Source: an uncultured Opitutia bacterium (lineage in GTDB: Bacteria > Verrucomicrobiota > Verrucomicrobiia > Opitutales > UBA953). From it: a stretch of DNA of 8,748 nt. The stretch spans positions 1 through 8,748 of the forward strand of contig CAIRWP010000349.1 in NCBI GenBank assembly GCA_903882335.1, in the 5' to 3' direction. Position numbers and translations under genes: made by a program. Positions 1-7,456 of this stretch are shown piece by piece; position 1 is the first letter of the stretch; the number at the start of each line of letters is the position of its first letter. The notes beneath the pieces are model-generated. The model worked only from the letters and a program-made list of their open reading frames with translations. It made no database searches and had not been told where the DNA came from.

Positions 1-168
1 CCGAGGGTCGAGCCGCACGGACCAGCCGGCGGGCGCGCCGGAGTCGATCCACGTCTGGGCCTCCGCGAGGGTACCTGGCAGACGTCGCGGGGTGGTGAGG
101 GCCAACCGTCCTTCCCCGCGGGTGATCTCCCGGGGCGGGCACAGGAGGTCAGGCACAGGGGCGCTCAT
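1..168 (-). CDS. N-terminal fragment, possible GH20 beta-N-acetylhexosaminidase (cut by window edge)
   Basis: An open frame runs on the minus strand from an ATG at 168-166 out of the window at position 1, giving 56 codons without a stop. The next in-frame stop upstream is near 249 and I see no other good start, so 168 is the likely start. The N-terminus reads MSAPVPDLLCPPREITRGEG, followed by a hydrophobic RLALTTP stretch. This resembles the opening strand of the GH20b domain that precedes the catalytic barrel in family 20 hexosaminidases (pattern: proline-rich, PxxxxxGxG, then a beta strand). The catalytic domain lies outside the window, so the assignment rests only on this short similarity. 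No signal peptide is visible in the first 20 residues. No SD lies upstream; the leader instead carries an anti-SD-like ATCACCTCCT. The gene is divergent from the one at 292. That it is a real gene is fairly likely; the family is tentative. Confidence 0.5.
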   Translation of the reverse strand, partial: MSAPVPDLLCPPREITRGEGRLALTTPRRLPGTLAEAQTWIDSGAPAGWSVRLDPR

Positions 169-291
169 CTTCAGGAGGTGATAAGCCGCCGCTTCCTTGG
201 GGCAAGCCGCTAGGAGGGGTGAAATATCGGTGTTCCCGCTTGGAACTTAAGGCCGAAACCCTACATCTACCCCTTCACACCCCGCATACCC
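169..291. promoter_or_regulatory. Divergent intergenic region
   Basis: These 123 bases separate two divergent starts (168 minus, 292 plus), so promoters for both should lie here. A weak plus-strand candidate is TTGGAA (240-245), a 16-base spacer, then TACATC (262-267); both boxes match the sigma-70 consensus only partly. Small hairpins are possible: AAGC/GCTT (183-186 with 191-194), CTTG/CAAG (196-199 with 203-206) and GTTCC/GGAAC (232-236 with 242-246). AAGCCGC occurs twice (183-189 and 204-210). A perfect SD-like AGGAGGTGAT lies at 173-182 on the plus strand and another AGGAGG at 212-217, but neither is placed to serve a recognisable gene. I recognise no riboswitch here. Confidence 0.3.
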
Positions 292-3200
292 ATGGTCCGT
301 TCCACCCTTGGCCTCCTGTTCCTGACCGCCGCCGCCCACGCGGTCCCGGAAGGCTTCACCATCCGCGAGTTCGTCGGCACCGCCCAGGAGCCCGAAATCT
401 ACCCGACCGCCGTGTCGGCCGCCGCCAACGGCGACGTCTATATCTCGTCCGACAAGAACGGCTCCCTCGGCCACATCAAGGGCATGGGCCGCATCCTCCT
501 CGCCCGGGACACCAAGGGCGCCGGCAAGGCCGACGTCATGATCGAGTACACGAAGGTCGAGAGCCCGCGCGGCGGCCACTTCGTCGGCGGCTCCCTCTAC
601 CTCGTCCACCCGCCCTTCCTGTCCAAGTTCCAGGACAAGGACGGCGACGGCAAGGCCGACTATGATGCCGAGCGCACGCTCCTGGTCGACGGTCTCGGCG
701 GCGGTATCGAGCACCCCCGCGGCGCCGACCACACCACCAACGGTTGCCGCATGGGCATCGATGGCTGGCTCTACATCGCCGTGGGCGACTTCGGCGCGGG
801 CCTCATCCGCGACAACGACGGCGCCATCGGTCTGGGCGACAAGAAGCGCGTGACCCTCTACGGCGGCGGCGTCATGCGCGTCCGCCCGGACGGCTCCGAG
901 CTCGAGGTCTACACCGCGATGACGCGCAACATCTGCGACGTCGCGATCTCCCCGACCCTCGACCTCTTCTCCCGCGACAACACCAACGACGGCAAGGGCT
1001 GGAACACGCGCTTCCACCACTTCACCTCGCTGGCCGACGCTGGTTACCCGCGCCTGTATAAGAATTTCGACGACGAGACCGCCCGCCCGCTGGCCGACTA
1101 CGGCGGTGGTTCCGGCACCGGCGGCCTCTACCTCTCCGAGCCCGGCTTCCCCAAGGCCTGGGGCGAGACGCTCTTCACCTGCGACTGGACGACGGGCACG
1201 ATCCATAATCACCCGATCAAGGCCTTCGAGGCCACCTTCGTCGCGCAGCAGCAGACCTTCCACAAGGTGCCCCGCGCTACCGACATCGACGTCGACGGCA
1301 GCTCGCGCCTCTATATCGCCGACTGGCGCGCCGGCGGCTTCAGCTACCTCGGCAAGGGCAAGCAGCAGGGCATGATCCAGCAGGTCGTCGCCGAAGGCGT
1401 GAAGCCCCACCAGTATGTCGACGTGACCAAGGCGTCCGACGCCGAACTGGTCAAGCTGCTCAACTCCGACAGCGCCGTCCAGCGACTCGAGGCCTCCCGC
1501 CGGATCATCGACCAGAAGAAGACCGGCCTCGCCGAGGCCGTGCTCGCCGTCGCCGCTTCCGGGCAGGGCCACCTCTACCACCGCGTCGCCGCGATCTTCA
1601 CCTACAAGCAGCTCCTCGGCGCCGGCGCGACCGCCGGGCTCGTCGGCCTGACGAAGGACGACGCTGTCCGCGAGTTCGCCCTGCGCGCGCTCGCCGACCG
1701 CACCACCGAGACCCAGGGCGTCCCGGTGCAGCCGTTCCTCGACGGCCTCAAGGACCCGAACCCGCGCGTCCGCCTGCAGGCCACCATCGGCCTCCAGCGC
1801 CTCGGCGCCAAGGATGCCGCCGGCGCGATCGTCGCCGCCGCCGCCAACTGGCCGGCCGTGGAGTCCAAGCTCGAGGAAGGCGCCCACTACCGCCTCCCGC
1901 ACACCGCGATCCACGCGCTCGAGCGCCTCGCCAACGCCAAGCCGCTCGTCGAGGCCGCCAAGGACCCGGCCCAGCGCTTCGTCGCGCTGCGCGCGCTCCA
2001 GCTCATCCACACCGCCGAGTCCGTCGACGGCCTGATCGGGCTGACCAAGACCGGCGACGATGCCCTCCGGGCCGGCGCCATCGAGGCCCTCGCCCGCCTC
2101 TACCACGTCGAGAAGCCTTGGAACTACAAGGATTGGTGGAGCACCCGTCCGGATGACCGCGGCCCGTACTTCATCCCGGCCGAGTGGGAAGCCACCCCGC
2201 GCATCAAGGCCGCCATCGAGGCCGCCTACGCCAAGCTCCCCGCCCCGCTCCGCATGGCCATGCTCGAGGTCCTCTCGCGGAACCGCATCGCCATCACCGA
2301 GCTGAAGCTCGAAGGCGTCGACCCGATCCGCCTCGCCATGGCCTCGCAGACCCTGCGTCCGGCCGACCTGGCCCTGCTCGTCGACGCTTCCCTGCAGGCT
2401 TCCCGCAAGTGGCCCGAGCGCCTCGACTGCTACAAGGCCTTGCTGAAGGTCGAGGGCGACGCCGGCCTCGAGCCGCGCGTCAAGGTCCTCGCCGGCTGGT
2501 CCAAGGATGCCACCGCGCCCGCCGCGGCCACTCAGGCGATCAGCGACTTCATCTACGAGGCCGAGCGCGGCAACCAGGTGAACAAGCTCCGCTCCATGGC
2601 CAACAAGGCCGAGGACGCCGCCTCCACCATCCTCTGGAAGGCTCTGCTCAACGTGCTCAGCAGCCCGCTCACCAAGGAGCAGCACAAGAAGGCCGTCCGC
2701 GACCACGTCGAGAAGAACCCCCGCGACATCGGCTTCTTCCACGCCATCGCCGACCTCGGCCTCACGGGCTTCGACAAGCAGCTCGCGGAAGGCATGAAGG
2801 GCGACAACGTCATCCAGATCAACGCCGCCAAGGCCGCGCTCGCCGCCGGCAAGCTCGCCGTCGCCAGCAAGGGCAAGACGATCGCCCAGCTTGACGCCAA
2901 GGCCGTCACCGCCGCCGCCCTCAAGGGCCGCGGCAACGTCAAGCTCGGCCAGAAGCTCTTCACGCAGCAGGGCTGCGTGGCTTGCCACGCCGTCGACCTC
3001 GCCGCGGAGCAGAAGGGTCCGTACCTCGGCGCCTCCGGCGCGAAGTTCCCGCGCGAATACCTGATCGATTCGATCCTCGATCCGAACAAGGTCGTCGCCC
3101 AGGGCTTCCAGACCTTCGTCATCCAGATGAAGGACGACTCCGAGCAGATGGGCTTCGTCACCGGCGAAGCCGATGGCGTGATCACGCTGCGCAACATCGC

Positions 3201-3354
3201 CGGCCAGGTCTCCAAGATTAAGCGCGCCGATGTCCGTAATCAGCGCAACCTGCCTCAGTCGATGATGCCGGCTGGTCTCGCCGCGGGCCTCACGGTCGAG
3301 GAGTTCACCGCGCTCATCGAGTACCTCGGCACCCTCAAGTCGATCGGCGGCTGA
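292..3354 (+). CDS. Exported PVC-type heme-binding protein: beta-propeller dehydrogenase-like domain, HEAT-like repeats, cytochrome c domain
   Basis: This 1020-residue protein has the layout of the large Planctomycetes/Verrucomicrobia proteins annotated as 'PVC-type heme-binding CxxCH protein' or 'membrane-bound dehydrogenase'. Residues 1-17 form a signal peptide (MVRSTLGLLFLTAAAHA, cleavage before VPEG), so it acts outside the cytoplasm. Residues about 20-360 look like a PQQ/glucose-dehydrogenase-type beta-propeller, with a calcium-style DxDGDG loop at 115-120 and a conserved DNTNDGKGWNTRFHH stretch near 229. Residues about 380-660 are helical HEAT-like repeats. Residues about 879-1020 form the C-terminal cytochrome domain, with heme motif CVACH at 895-899 and probable distal methionine M991 or M992 in SMMPAGL. 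It probably passes electrons from an extracytoplasmic oxidation, often linked to carbohydrate use in these phyla; the substrate cannot be read from sequence. No SD precedes the ATG; the leader is C/T/A-rich. It appears monocistronic. Codons are strongly C-ending, suggesting high expression. Confidence 0.9.
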   Translation: MVRSTLGLLFLTAAAHAVPEGFTIREFVGTAQEPEIYPTAVSAAANGDVYISSDKNGSLGHIKGMGRILLARDTKGAGKADVMIEYTKVESPRGGHFVGGSLYLVHPPFLSKFQDKDGDGKADYDAERTLLVDGLGGGIEHPRGADHTTNGCRMGIDGWLYIAVGDFGAGLIRDNDGAIGLGDKKRVTLYGGGVMRVRPDGSELEVYTAMTRNICDVAISPTLDLFSRDNTNDGKGWNTRFHHFTSLADAGYPRLYKNFDDETARPLADYGGGSGTGGLYLSEPGFPKAWGETLFTCDWTTGTIHNHPIKAFEATFVAQQQTFHKVPRATDIDVDGSSRLYIADWRAGGFSYLGKGKQQGMIQQVVAEGVKPHQYVDVTKASDAELVKLLNSDSAVQRLEASRRIIDQKKTGLAEAVLAVAASGQGHLYHRVAAIFTYKQLLGAGATAGLVGLTKDDAVREFALRALADRTTETQGVPVQPFLDGLKDPNPRVRLQATIGLQRLGAKDAAGAIVAAAANWPAVESKLEEGAHYRLPHTAIHALERLANAKPLVEAAKDPAQRFVALRALQLIHTAESVDGLIGLTKTGDDALRAGAIEALARLYHVEKPWNYKDWWSTRPDDRGPYFIPAEWEATPRIKAAIEAAYAKLPAPLRMAMLEVLSRNRIAITELKLEGVDPIRLAMASQTLRPADLALLVDASLQASRKWPERLDCYKALLKVEGDAGLEPRVKVLAGWSKDATAPAAATQAISDFIYEAERGNQVNKLRSMANKAEDAASTILWKALLNVLSSPLTKEQHKKAVRDHVEKNPRDIGFFHAIADLGLTGFDKQLAEGMKGDNVIQINAAKAALAAGKLAVASKGKTIAQLDAKAVTAAALKGRGNVKLGQKLFTQQGCVACHAVDLAAEQKGPYLGASGAKFPREYLIDSILDPNKVVAQGFQTFVIQMKDDSEQMGFVTGEADGVITLRNIAGQVSKIKRADVRNQRNLPQSMMPAGLAAGLTVEEFTALIEYLGTLKSIGG

Positions 3355-3375
3355 GCGCGGTCTCCCGCCACGACC

Positions 3376-3403
3376 AGGGCGCCCTCCGGGGCGCCCTTTT
3401 TGT
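3376..3403 (+). terminator. Rho-independent terminator of the heme-binding protein gene
   Basis: GGGCGCCC (3377-3384) pairs with a second GGGCGCCC (3389-3396). An A-T pair (3376/3397) extends the stem to 9 bp. The loop is TCCG closed by C-G, a stable UNCG-type tetraloop. A TTTTTGTT tract follows at once. It lies 22 bases after the stop codon and separates this gene from metK. Confidence 0.9.
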
Positions 3404-3417
3404 TGGCGCAGGCCTCG

Positions 3418-3472
3418 GGTAGGGCTGACCGTCCCGGTCGGCCGCGGACGAGCCGGGACGCCCGTCCCTACC
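3418..3472. repeat. Imperfect palindrome, REP-like element candidate
   Basis: Two perfect arm pairs nest here. GGTAGGG (3418-3424) pairs with CCCTACC (3466-3472), and CGTCCCGG (3430-3437) pairs with CCGGGACG (3453-3460). They are separated by 5-base internal loops (CTGAC and CCCGT) and a 15-base apical loop. There is no T-tract and no ORF, so it is neither an intrinsic terminator nor a gene. The size and GC-rich arms fit a dispersed intergenic palindromic repeat. No second copy exists in this window, so repeat status is inference. From 3473 to 3538 I see nothing recognisable. Confidence 0.55.
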
Positions 3473-3538
3473 TCGGATGCCTTGGCGGCCGGGCGGGGGT
3501 ACGAGATGCGTCCACGGAGAAGGCGGCCCCCATCCCCC

Positions 3539-3573
3539 AACCGCTAACCGCTAACCGCCAACCGCTAACCCCT
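3539..3573 (+). repeat. Tandem heptamer AACCGCY upstream of metK
   Basis: Four contiguous 7-base units, AACCGCT, AACCGCT, AACCGCC and AACCGCT, occupy 3539-3566. A degenerate AACCCCT follows (3567-3573) and a weaker ATCCCCC unit precedes at 3532. The same unit recurs in front of ahcY at 4854-4881. It lies about 32 bases upstream of the metK pseudoknot, where it could overlap or space the metK promoter. Just downstream, TATGAC (3578-3583) is a possible -10 element with no convincing -35. Confidence 0.85.
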
Positions 3574-3605
3574 TCCATATGACACATCTTCCCATCCAGA
3601 TACTT

Positions 3606-3653
3606 TGATGCTTGCTTGCTAAGGCCCGGTTTCCCCTTTGCATCACGGGTCTT
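3606..3653 (+). promoter_or_regulatory. Candidate metK leader riboswitch: H-type pseudoknot abutting the start codon
   Basis: Two interleaved stems can form. P1 pairs TGATGC (3606-3611) with GCATCA (3640-3645), 6 Watson-Crick pairs. P2 pairs AAGGCCCG (3621-3628) with CGGGTCTT (3646-3653), 8 pairs with one G-U (3624/3650). The loops are 9 bases (3612-3620) and 11 bases (3629-3639, pyrimidine-rich), with no base between the 3' strands of P1 and P2, which favours coaxial stacking. P2 ends one base before the AUG at 3654, so folding should block ribosome entry. SAM-II, SAM-V and SAM/SAH riboswitches are also compact H-type pseudoknots placed before metK or related genes. I see none of their conserved sequences, so this would be a divergent or new class. 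Ligand (SAM or SAH) and function are inference from the downstream genes. Confidence 0.55.
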
Positions 3654-3662
3654 ATGTCCCGT
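3645..3662 (+). promoter_or_regulatory. Alternative hairpin displaying the metK AUG in its loop
   Basis: ACGGG (3645-3649) can pair with CCCGT (3658-3662), leaving an 8-base loop TCTTATGT that contains the start codon 3654-3656. This uses the same CGGG that forms the core of pseudoknot stem P2, so the two folds exclude each other. A second CCCGT at 3663-3667 could substitute. It would be a plausible translation-permissive partner of the pseudoknot; this is inference from complementarity alone. Confidence 0.35.
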
Positions 3663-4844
3663 CCCGTATCCTACACCTTCTCCTCCGAGTCGGTCGGCGA
3701 AGGCCACCCCGACAAGGTCGCCGACAGCATCTCGGATTCCGTCCTCGACGCCTGCTTCGCCCAGGACCGTTTCTCCCGCGTCGCCTGCGAGACCCTCGTC
3801 AAGAGCGACCACGTCGTCATCGCCGGCGAGCTCACGACCAAGGCCAAGGTCAATTTCGAGGAGGTCGTGCGCGCCGCGATCCGCGACATCGGCTACGTGA
3901 ACGACGACGACGTCTTCCACGCCGACAAGGTCTTCATCACCAACCTGCTCACCAAGCAGTCCCCCGACATCGCGCAGGGCGTCGACGAGCGCAAGGCCGA
4001 GGGCAAGAAGCACGCCAAGATGGGCGCGGGCGACCAGGGCATCATGTTCGGCTTCGCGACCACCGAGACCCCCGAGCTCATGCCGGCCCCGGTCATGTTC
4101 GCCCACCGCCTCAACCGCGAGCTCGCCCGCCTCCGCAAGTCCGGCGCCAAGGGCACCGAATGGATCCGCCCCGACTGCAAGTCGCAGGTCGCCGTGCGCT
4201 ACGAGGACGGCGTGCCCGTCGCCATCGAGAACGTGGTCATCTCGACCCAGCACACGGCCGACGTCTCCCATCGCCAAATCGAGAAGTTCTGCATCGAGCA
4301 GGTCATCCGCAAGGTCCTCCCGAAGGCCCTCGTCGGCAGCAAGACCGAGTACCTCATCAACCCGACCGGTCGCTTCGTCGTCGGCGGCCCGCAGGGCGAC
4401 TGCGGCCTGACCGGCCGCAAGATCATCGTCGACTCCTACGGCGGCATGGGTCGCCACGGCGGCGGCGCCTTCTCCGGCAAGGACCCGACCAAGGTCGACC
4501 GCTCCGCGGCCTACATGGCCCGCTGGGTCGCCAAGCACATCGTCGCGTCCGGCGCCGCCGAACGCTGCGAACTGCAGGTCGCCTATGCGATCGGCCATCC
4601 CGAGCCGACCAGCATCCACCTCGACACCTTCGGCACGGGCGCCGTGGCCGACGAGGTCATCCTCGCCGCGGTGAAGAAGACCTTCCTCTTCAACCCCGCT
4701 GAGATCATCCGCCAGCTCGACCTGCGCCGGCCGATCTACCGCGCCAGCACCCACTACGGCCACTTCGGCAAGAAGGGCCTGCCGTGGGAGACCACGTCGA
4801 AGCTCCCGGCCTTCGTCCGGGCGATCAAGGCCAACGTCCGCTGA
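3654..4844 (+). CDS. metK: S-adenosylmethionine synthetase (methionine adenosyltransferase)
   Basis: The cytoplasmic enzyme joins methionine and ATP to make S-adenosylmethionine, releasing phosphate and pyrophosphate; it normally works as a homotetramer. At 396 residues it has the usual bacterial length. Family motifs are intact: ESVGEGHPDK at 12-21 (ATP and metal binding), GAGDQG at 124-129, and the glycine- and lysine-rich loop at 261-287 with GGMGRHGGGAFSGKDPTKVD. I chose the ATG at 3654 because MSRPVSYTFSSESVGEGHPDK matches normal MetK N-termini. A TTG at 3612 would add 14 unrelated residues and lies inside the leader pseudoknot. No SD is present; the bases before the AUG are the 3' strand of P2. 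ahcY follows after 54 bases with no terminator between, so the two are probably cotranscribed. Codon use is strongly C-ending, as expected for a highly expressed gene. Confidence 0.97.
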   Translation: MSRPVSYTFSSESVGEGHPDKVADSISDSVLDACFAQDRFSRVACETLVKSDHVVIAGELTTKAKVNFEEVVRAAIRDIGYVNDDDVFHADKVFITNLLTKQSPDIAQGVDERKAEGKKHAKMGAGDQGIMFGFATTETPELMPAPVMFAHRLNRELARLRKSGAKGTEWIRPDCKSQVAVRYEDGVPVAIENVVISTQHTADVSHRQIEKFCIEQVIRKVLPKALVGSKTEYLINPTGRFVVGGPQGDCGLTGRKIIVDSYGGMGRHGGGAFSGKDPTKVDRSAAYMARWVAKHIVASGAAERCELQVAYAIGHPEPTSIHLDTFGTGAVADEVILAAVKKTFLFNPAEIIRQLDLRRPIYRASTHYGHFGKKGLPWETTSKLPAFVRAIKANVR

Positions 4845-4853
4845 CCCGCCGCC

Positions 4854-4881
4854 AACCCCCAACCGCCAACCGCTAACCGCT
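4854..4881 (+). repeat. Tandem heptamer AACCGCY upstream of ahcY
   Basis: AACCCCC, AACCGCC, AACCGCT and AACCGCT occupy 4854-4881 contiguously and fill most of the 54-base metK-ahcY gap. This is the unit found before metK at 3539. The start codon of ahcY lies 17 bases downstream, after a C/T/A-rich stretch without an SD. Confidence 0.85.
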
Positions 4882-4898
4882 AAACCCTTACTCTACCT

Positions 4899-6314
<1,416 letters not shown>

Positions 6315-6320
6315 GAGGCA

Positions 6321-6352
6321 AGTTGACCCGTTGATCGGTTGGCCAGTTGATA
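6321..6352 (+). repeat. Tandem octamer NGTTGRYM after ahcY
   Basis: Four contiguous 8-base units follow the ahcY stop: AGTTGACC, CGTTGATC, GGTTGGCC and AGTTGATA. The GTTG core is invariant at 8-base spacing. The array sits in the 3' untranslated region between the stop (6314) and the terminator (6364). It is too short to encode anything and has no strong self-complementarity. Confidence 0.75.
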
Positions 6353-6363
6353 AGTGAATGATC

Positions 6364-6390
6364 AGGGCGCCCGAAGGGCGCCCTTTCTGT
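6364..6390 (+). terminator. Rho-independent terminator of the metK-ahcY operon
   Basis: GGGCGCCC (6365-6372) and GGGCGCCC (6376-6383) form an 8-bp stem with a GAA triloop, or 7 bp with a CGAAG loop. A 6364-6384 A-T pair can extend it. The tail is TTTCTGTT, weaker than a pure T run. Stem and tail nearly copy the terminator at 3376-3403. Confidence 0.85.
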
Positions 6391-6400
6391 TGGGTAGCCG

Positions 6401-6511
6401 GTGCGTTGCTAGGCTTGGGTGCCGACGGCTAAGCACCAGGGTCACCGGGCCGACTGTGAGTCATCACGGTCAGACCGAAAACCACTCGGTGTAGGGTGAA
6501 AAGCCTAACAC
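6401..6511 (+). ncRNA. Possible structured RNA or leader (unrecognised)
   Basis: TAGGCTT (6410-6416) can pair with AAGCCTA (6501-6507), helped outside by GTG (6401-6403) with CAC (6509-6511). This would close a junction holding three hairpins: GGTGC/GCACC (6418-6422 with 6433-6437), an 8-bp GACTGTGA/TCACGGTC with one G-U and a GTCA tetraloop (6452-6459 with 6464-6471), and ACCGA/TCGGT (6474-6478 with 6486-6490). The region ends 33 bases before the ATG at 6545. It matches no RNA family I can name, and a 7-bp closing stem of this span can arise by chance. Confidence 0.22.
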
Positions 6512-6544
6512 TAAAAGGTTCAGGGAAACTCAGGTATTGGCACC

Positions 6545-7360
6545 ATGGTTGGTGTCATGAAAACCTTACGTCCCGCCCTCGCTTTCCTAGGGTCCATGTC
6601 CGTCTTGGTCGCGACGGAGCAAAAGCCCATCCTCATCCAAGTGCCCAGTCGGCCGCCGGTCTTCATCAGCGCACCCTTCGGTGACGGACTGCGGCCCGGC
6701 TCCCTTCGACGGGAGCCGATCCTGGTCATCCAGCGCTGTGGCCAGGCGAACGTCCCGGCCGTGGATGAAAACGGACGTCCCGTCCACGGCACTGTTCCGC
6801 GAATCTTGGTGCGCCAACAGCCCGCTACCACGCCGCTCGGGTTCGCTTCCCCGCTGGATGCGAACGCACTCACCGATCGGTCGGCTCAGGCGGTCATGAG
6901 AAAAATCGAGGCCGAGCGGCGTCGGCTGGTCGGCACAGATGGTAAAACACCCCGCGCGGCCTATGGTCAAAGCCGCCGTATCAAGGAGGAGTGCCTGAGG
7001 GTGCAGGCGGAACTTCTCCGGTTGAGCCGCCCAACGGTGCCGCCGGCCACCTCGGCCGACCAAGAGAGCCTCATCACGCAATACCTGGAACAGGCGCGGA
7101 GGCTCGAAGCGCTGCGCCAAGCCAGCCAAAGCGTCTGTCCCCAAAGTCTGACCGGCTTGGGCGCAAGCCCGGCCGAGCGTCAGGCGGAGGCGGTCTTGAA
7201 TGACCTGCAGTCCAGGCGGGATGCCGCGGCGTTCAGTTATCTCACCCGCGACCCGCTTCTCGCGGGAAAGAGCCCGTTCAAGGCTGCCCTCGATTGCGCC
7301 GACCTGGTCGTCCAATCCCTCGACCAAGCCATGACCATTGCCCGATGGCCGAGGAAATAG
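6545..7360 (+). CDS. Exported protein of unknown function
   Basis: I do not recognise this 271-residue protein. It opens MVGVMKTLRP followed by a hydrophobic stretch to about residue 23 (LAFLGSMSVLVA), a signal peptide with probable cleavage after A23, so it is likely periplasmic. The true start may be the second ATG at 6557 (MKTLRP...), a more typical n-region. A weak AGG at 6532-6534 favours 6545. Residues about 27-107 are proline- and valine-rich and look extended. Residues about 108-265 are rich in R, E, A, L and Q and are probably helical (for example IEAERRRLVG and QYLEQARRLEALRQ). Four cysteines lie at 65, 150, 198 and 251. There is no lipobox, CxxCH or other motif. Codon use is visibly less C-biased than in metK or ahcY, suggesting low expression or a different history. 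It is flanked by terminators or gaps on both sides, so context gives no function. Confidence 0.75.
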   Translation: MVGVMKTLRPALAFLGSMSVLVATEQKPILIQVPSRPPVFISAPFGDGLRPGSLRREPILVIQRCGQANVPAVDENGRPVHGTVPRILVRQQPATTPLGFASPLDANALTDRSAQAVMRKIEAERRRLVGTDGKTPRAAYGQSRRIKEECLRVQAELLRLSRPTVPPATSADQESLITQYLEQARRLEALRQASQSVCPQSLTGLGASPAERQAEAVLNDLQSRRDAAAFSYLTRDPLLAGKSPFKAALDCADLVVQSLDQAMTIARWPRK

Positions 7361-7423
7361 GCCGACCGGCGAGCGTCTGGGCGGGAGGCGGCGCGCGCGA
7401 GTCCCTGCCTGCTTGCTCCGGTG

Positions 7424-7439
7424 GGTTAGTCGGTTAGGA
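7424..7439 (+). repeat. Two-unit GGTTAG octamer repeat
   Basis: GGTTAGTC (7424-7431) and GGTTAGGA (7432-7439) are adjacent 8-base units. On the other strand they read like the CTAACC units before metK and ahcY. They lie 18 bases before the start of the hydroxylase gene, in a 96-base gap that otherwise shows nothing I recognise. A possible promoter, TTGCTC (7413-7418) with TAGGAA (7435-7440), overlaps the repeat but matches the consensus poorly. Confidence 0.45.
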
Positions 7440-7456
7440 ATAGCAGAACCCCCACG

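Noticed and set aside
197..250. Short ORF from TTG at 197 after the orphan SD
   Set aside because: 17 codons, start 18 bases from the SD, a rare start codon and no sign of selection visible.
247..3540. 1097-codon open frame on the minus strand opposite the heme-binding protein
   Set aside because: It mirrors a gene with strongly C-ending codons, which removes stops from the opposing frame. The product is low-complexity (G, V, D, A, L), and the plus-strand protein has clear domains.
3599..3604. GATACT as the metK -10 promoter element
   Set aside because: Transcription would begin inside or after P1 of the pseudoknot, and no -35 box lies at suitable spacing.
3612..3653. Upstream TTG start extending MetK by 14 residues
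   Set aside because: The added residues do not resemble MetK N-termini and the stretch forms the leader pseudoknot.
3468..4862. 464-codon minus-strand open frame over metK
   Set aside because: Shadow of MetK created by codon bias. The plus-strand product has all family motifs.
6391..6540. tRNA or cobalamin riboswitch in the gap before the unknown gene
   Set aside because: No tRNA cloverleaf with T-loop and acceptor stem could be drawn. CACTG-like and GGTG pieces are present, but not the ordered conserved cobalamin-box elements.
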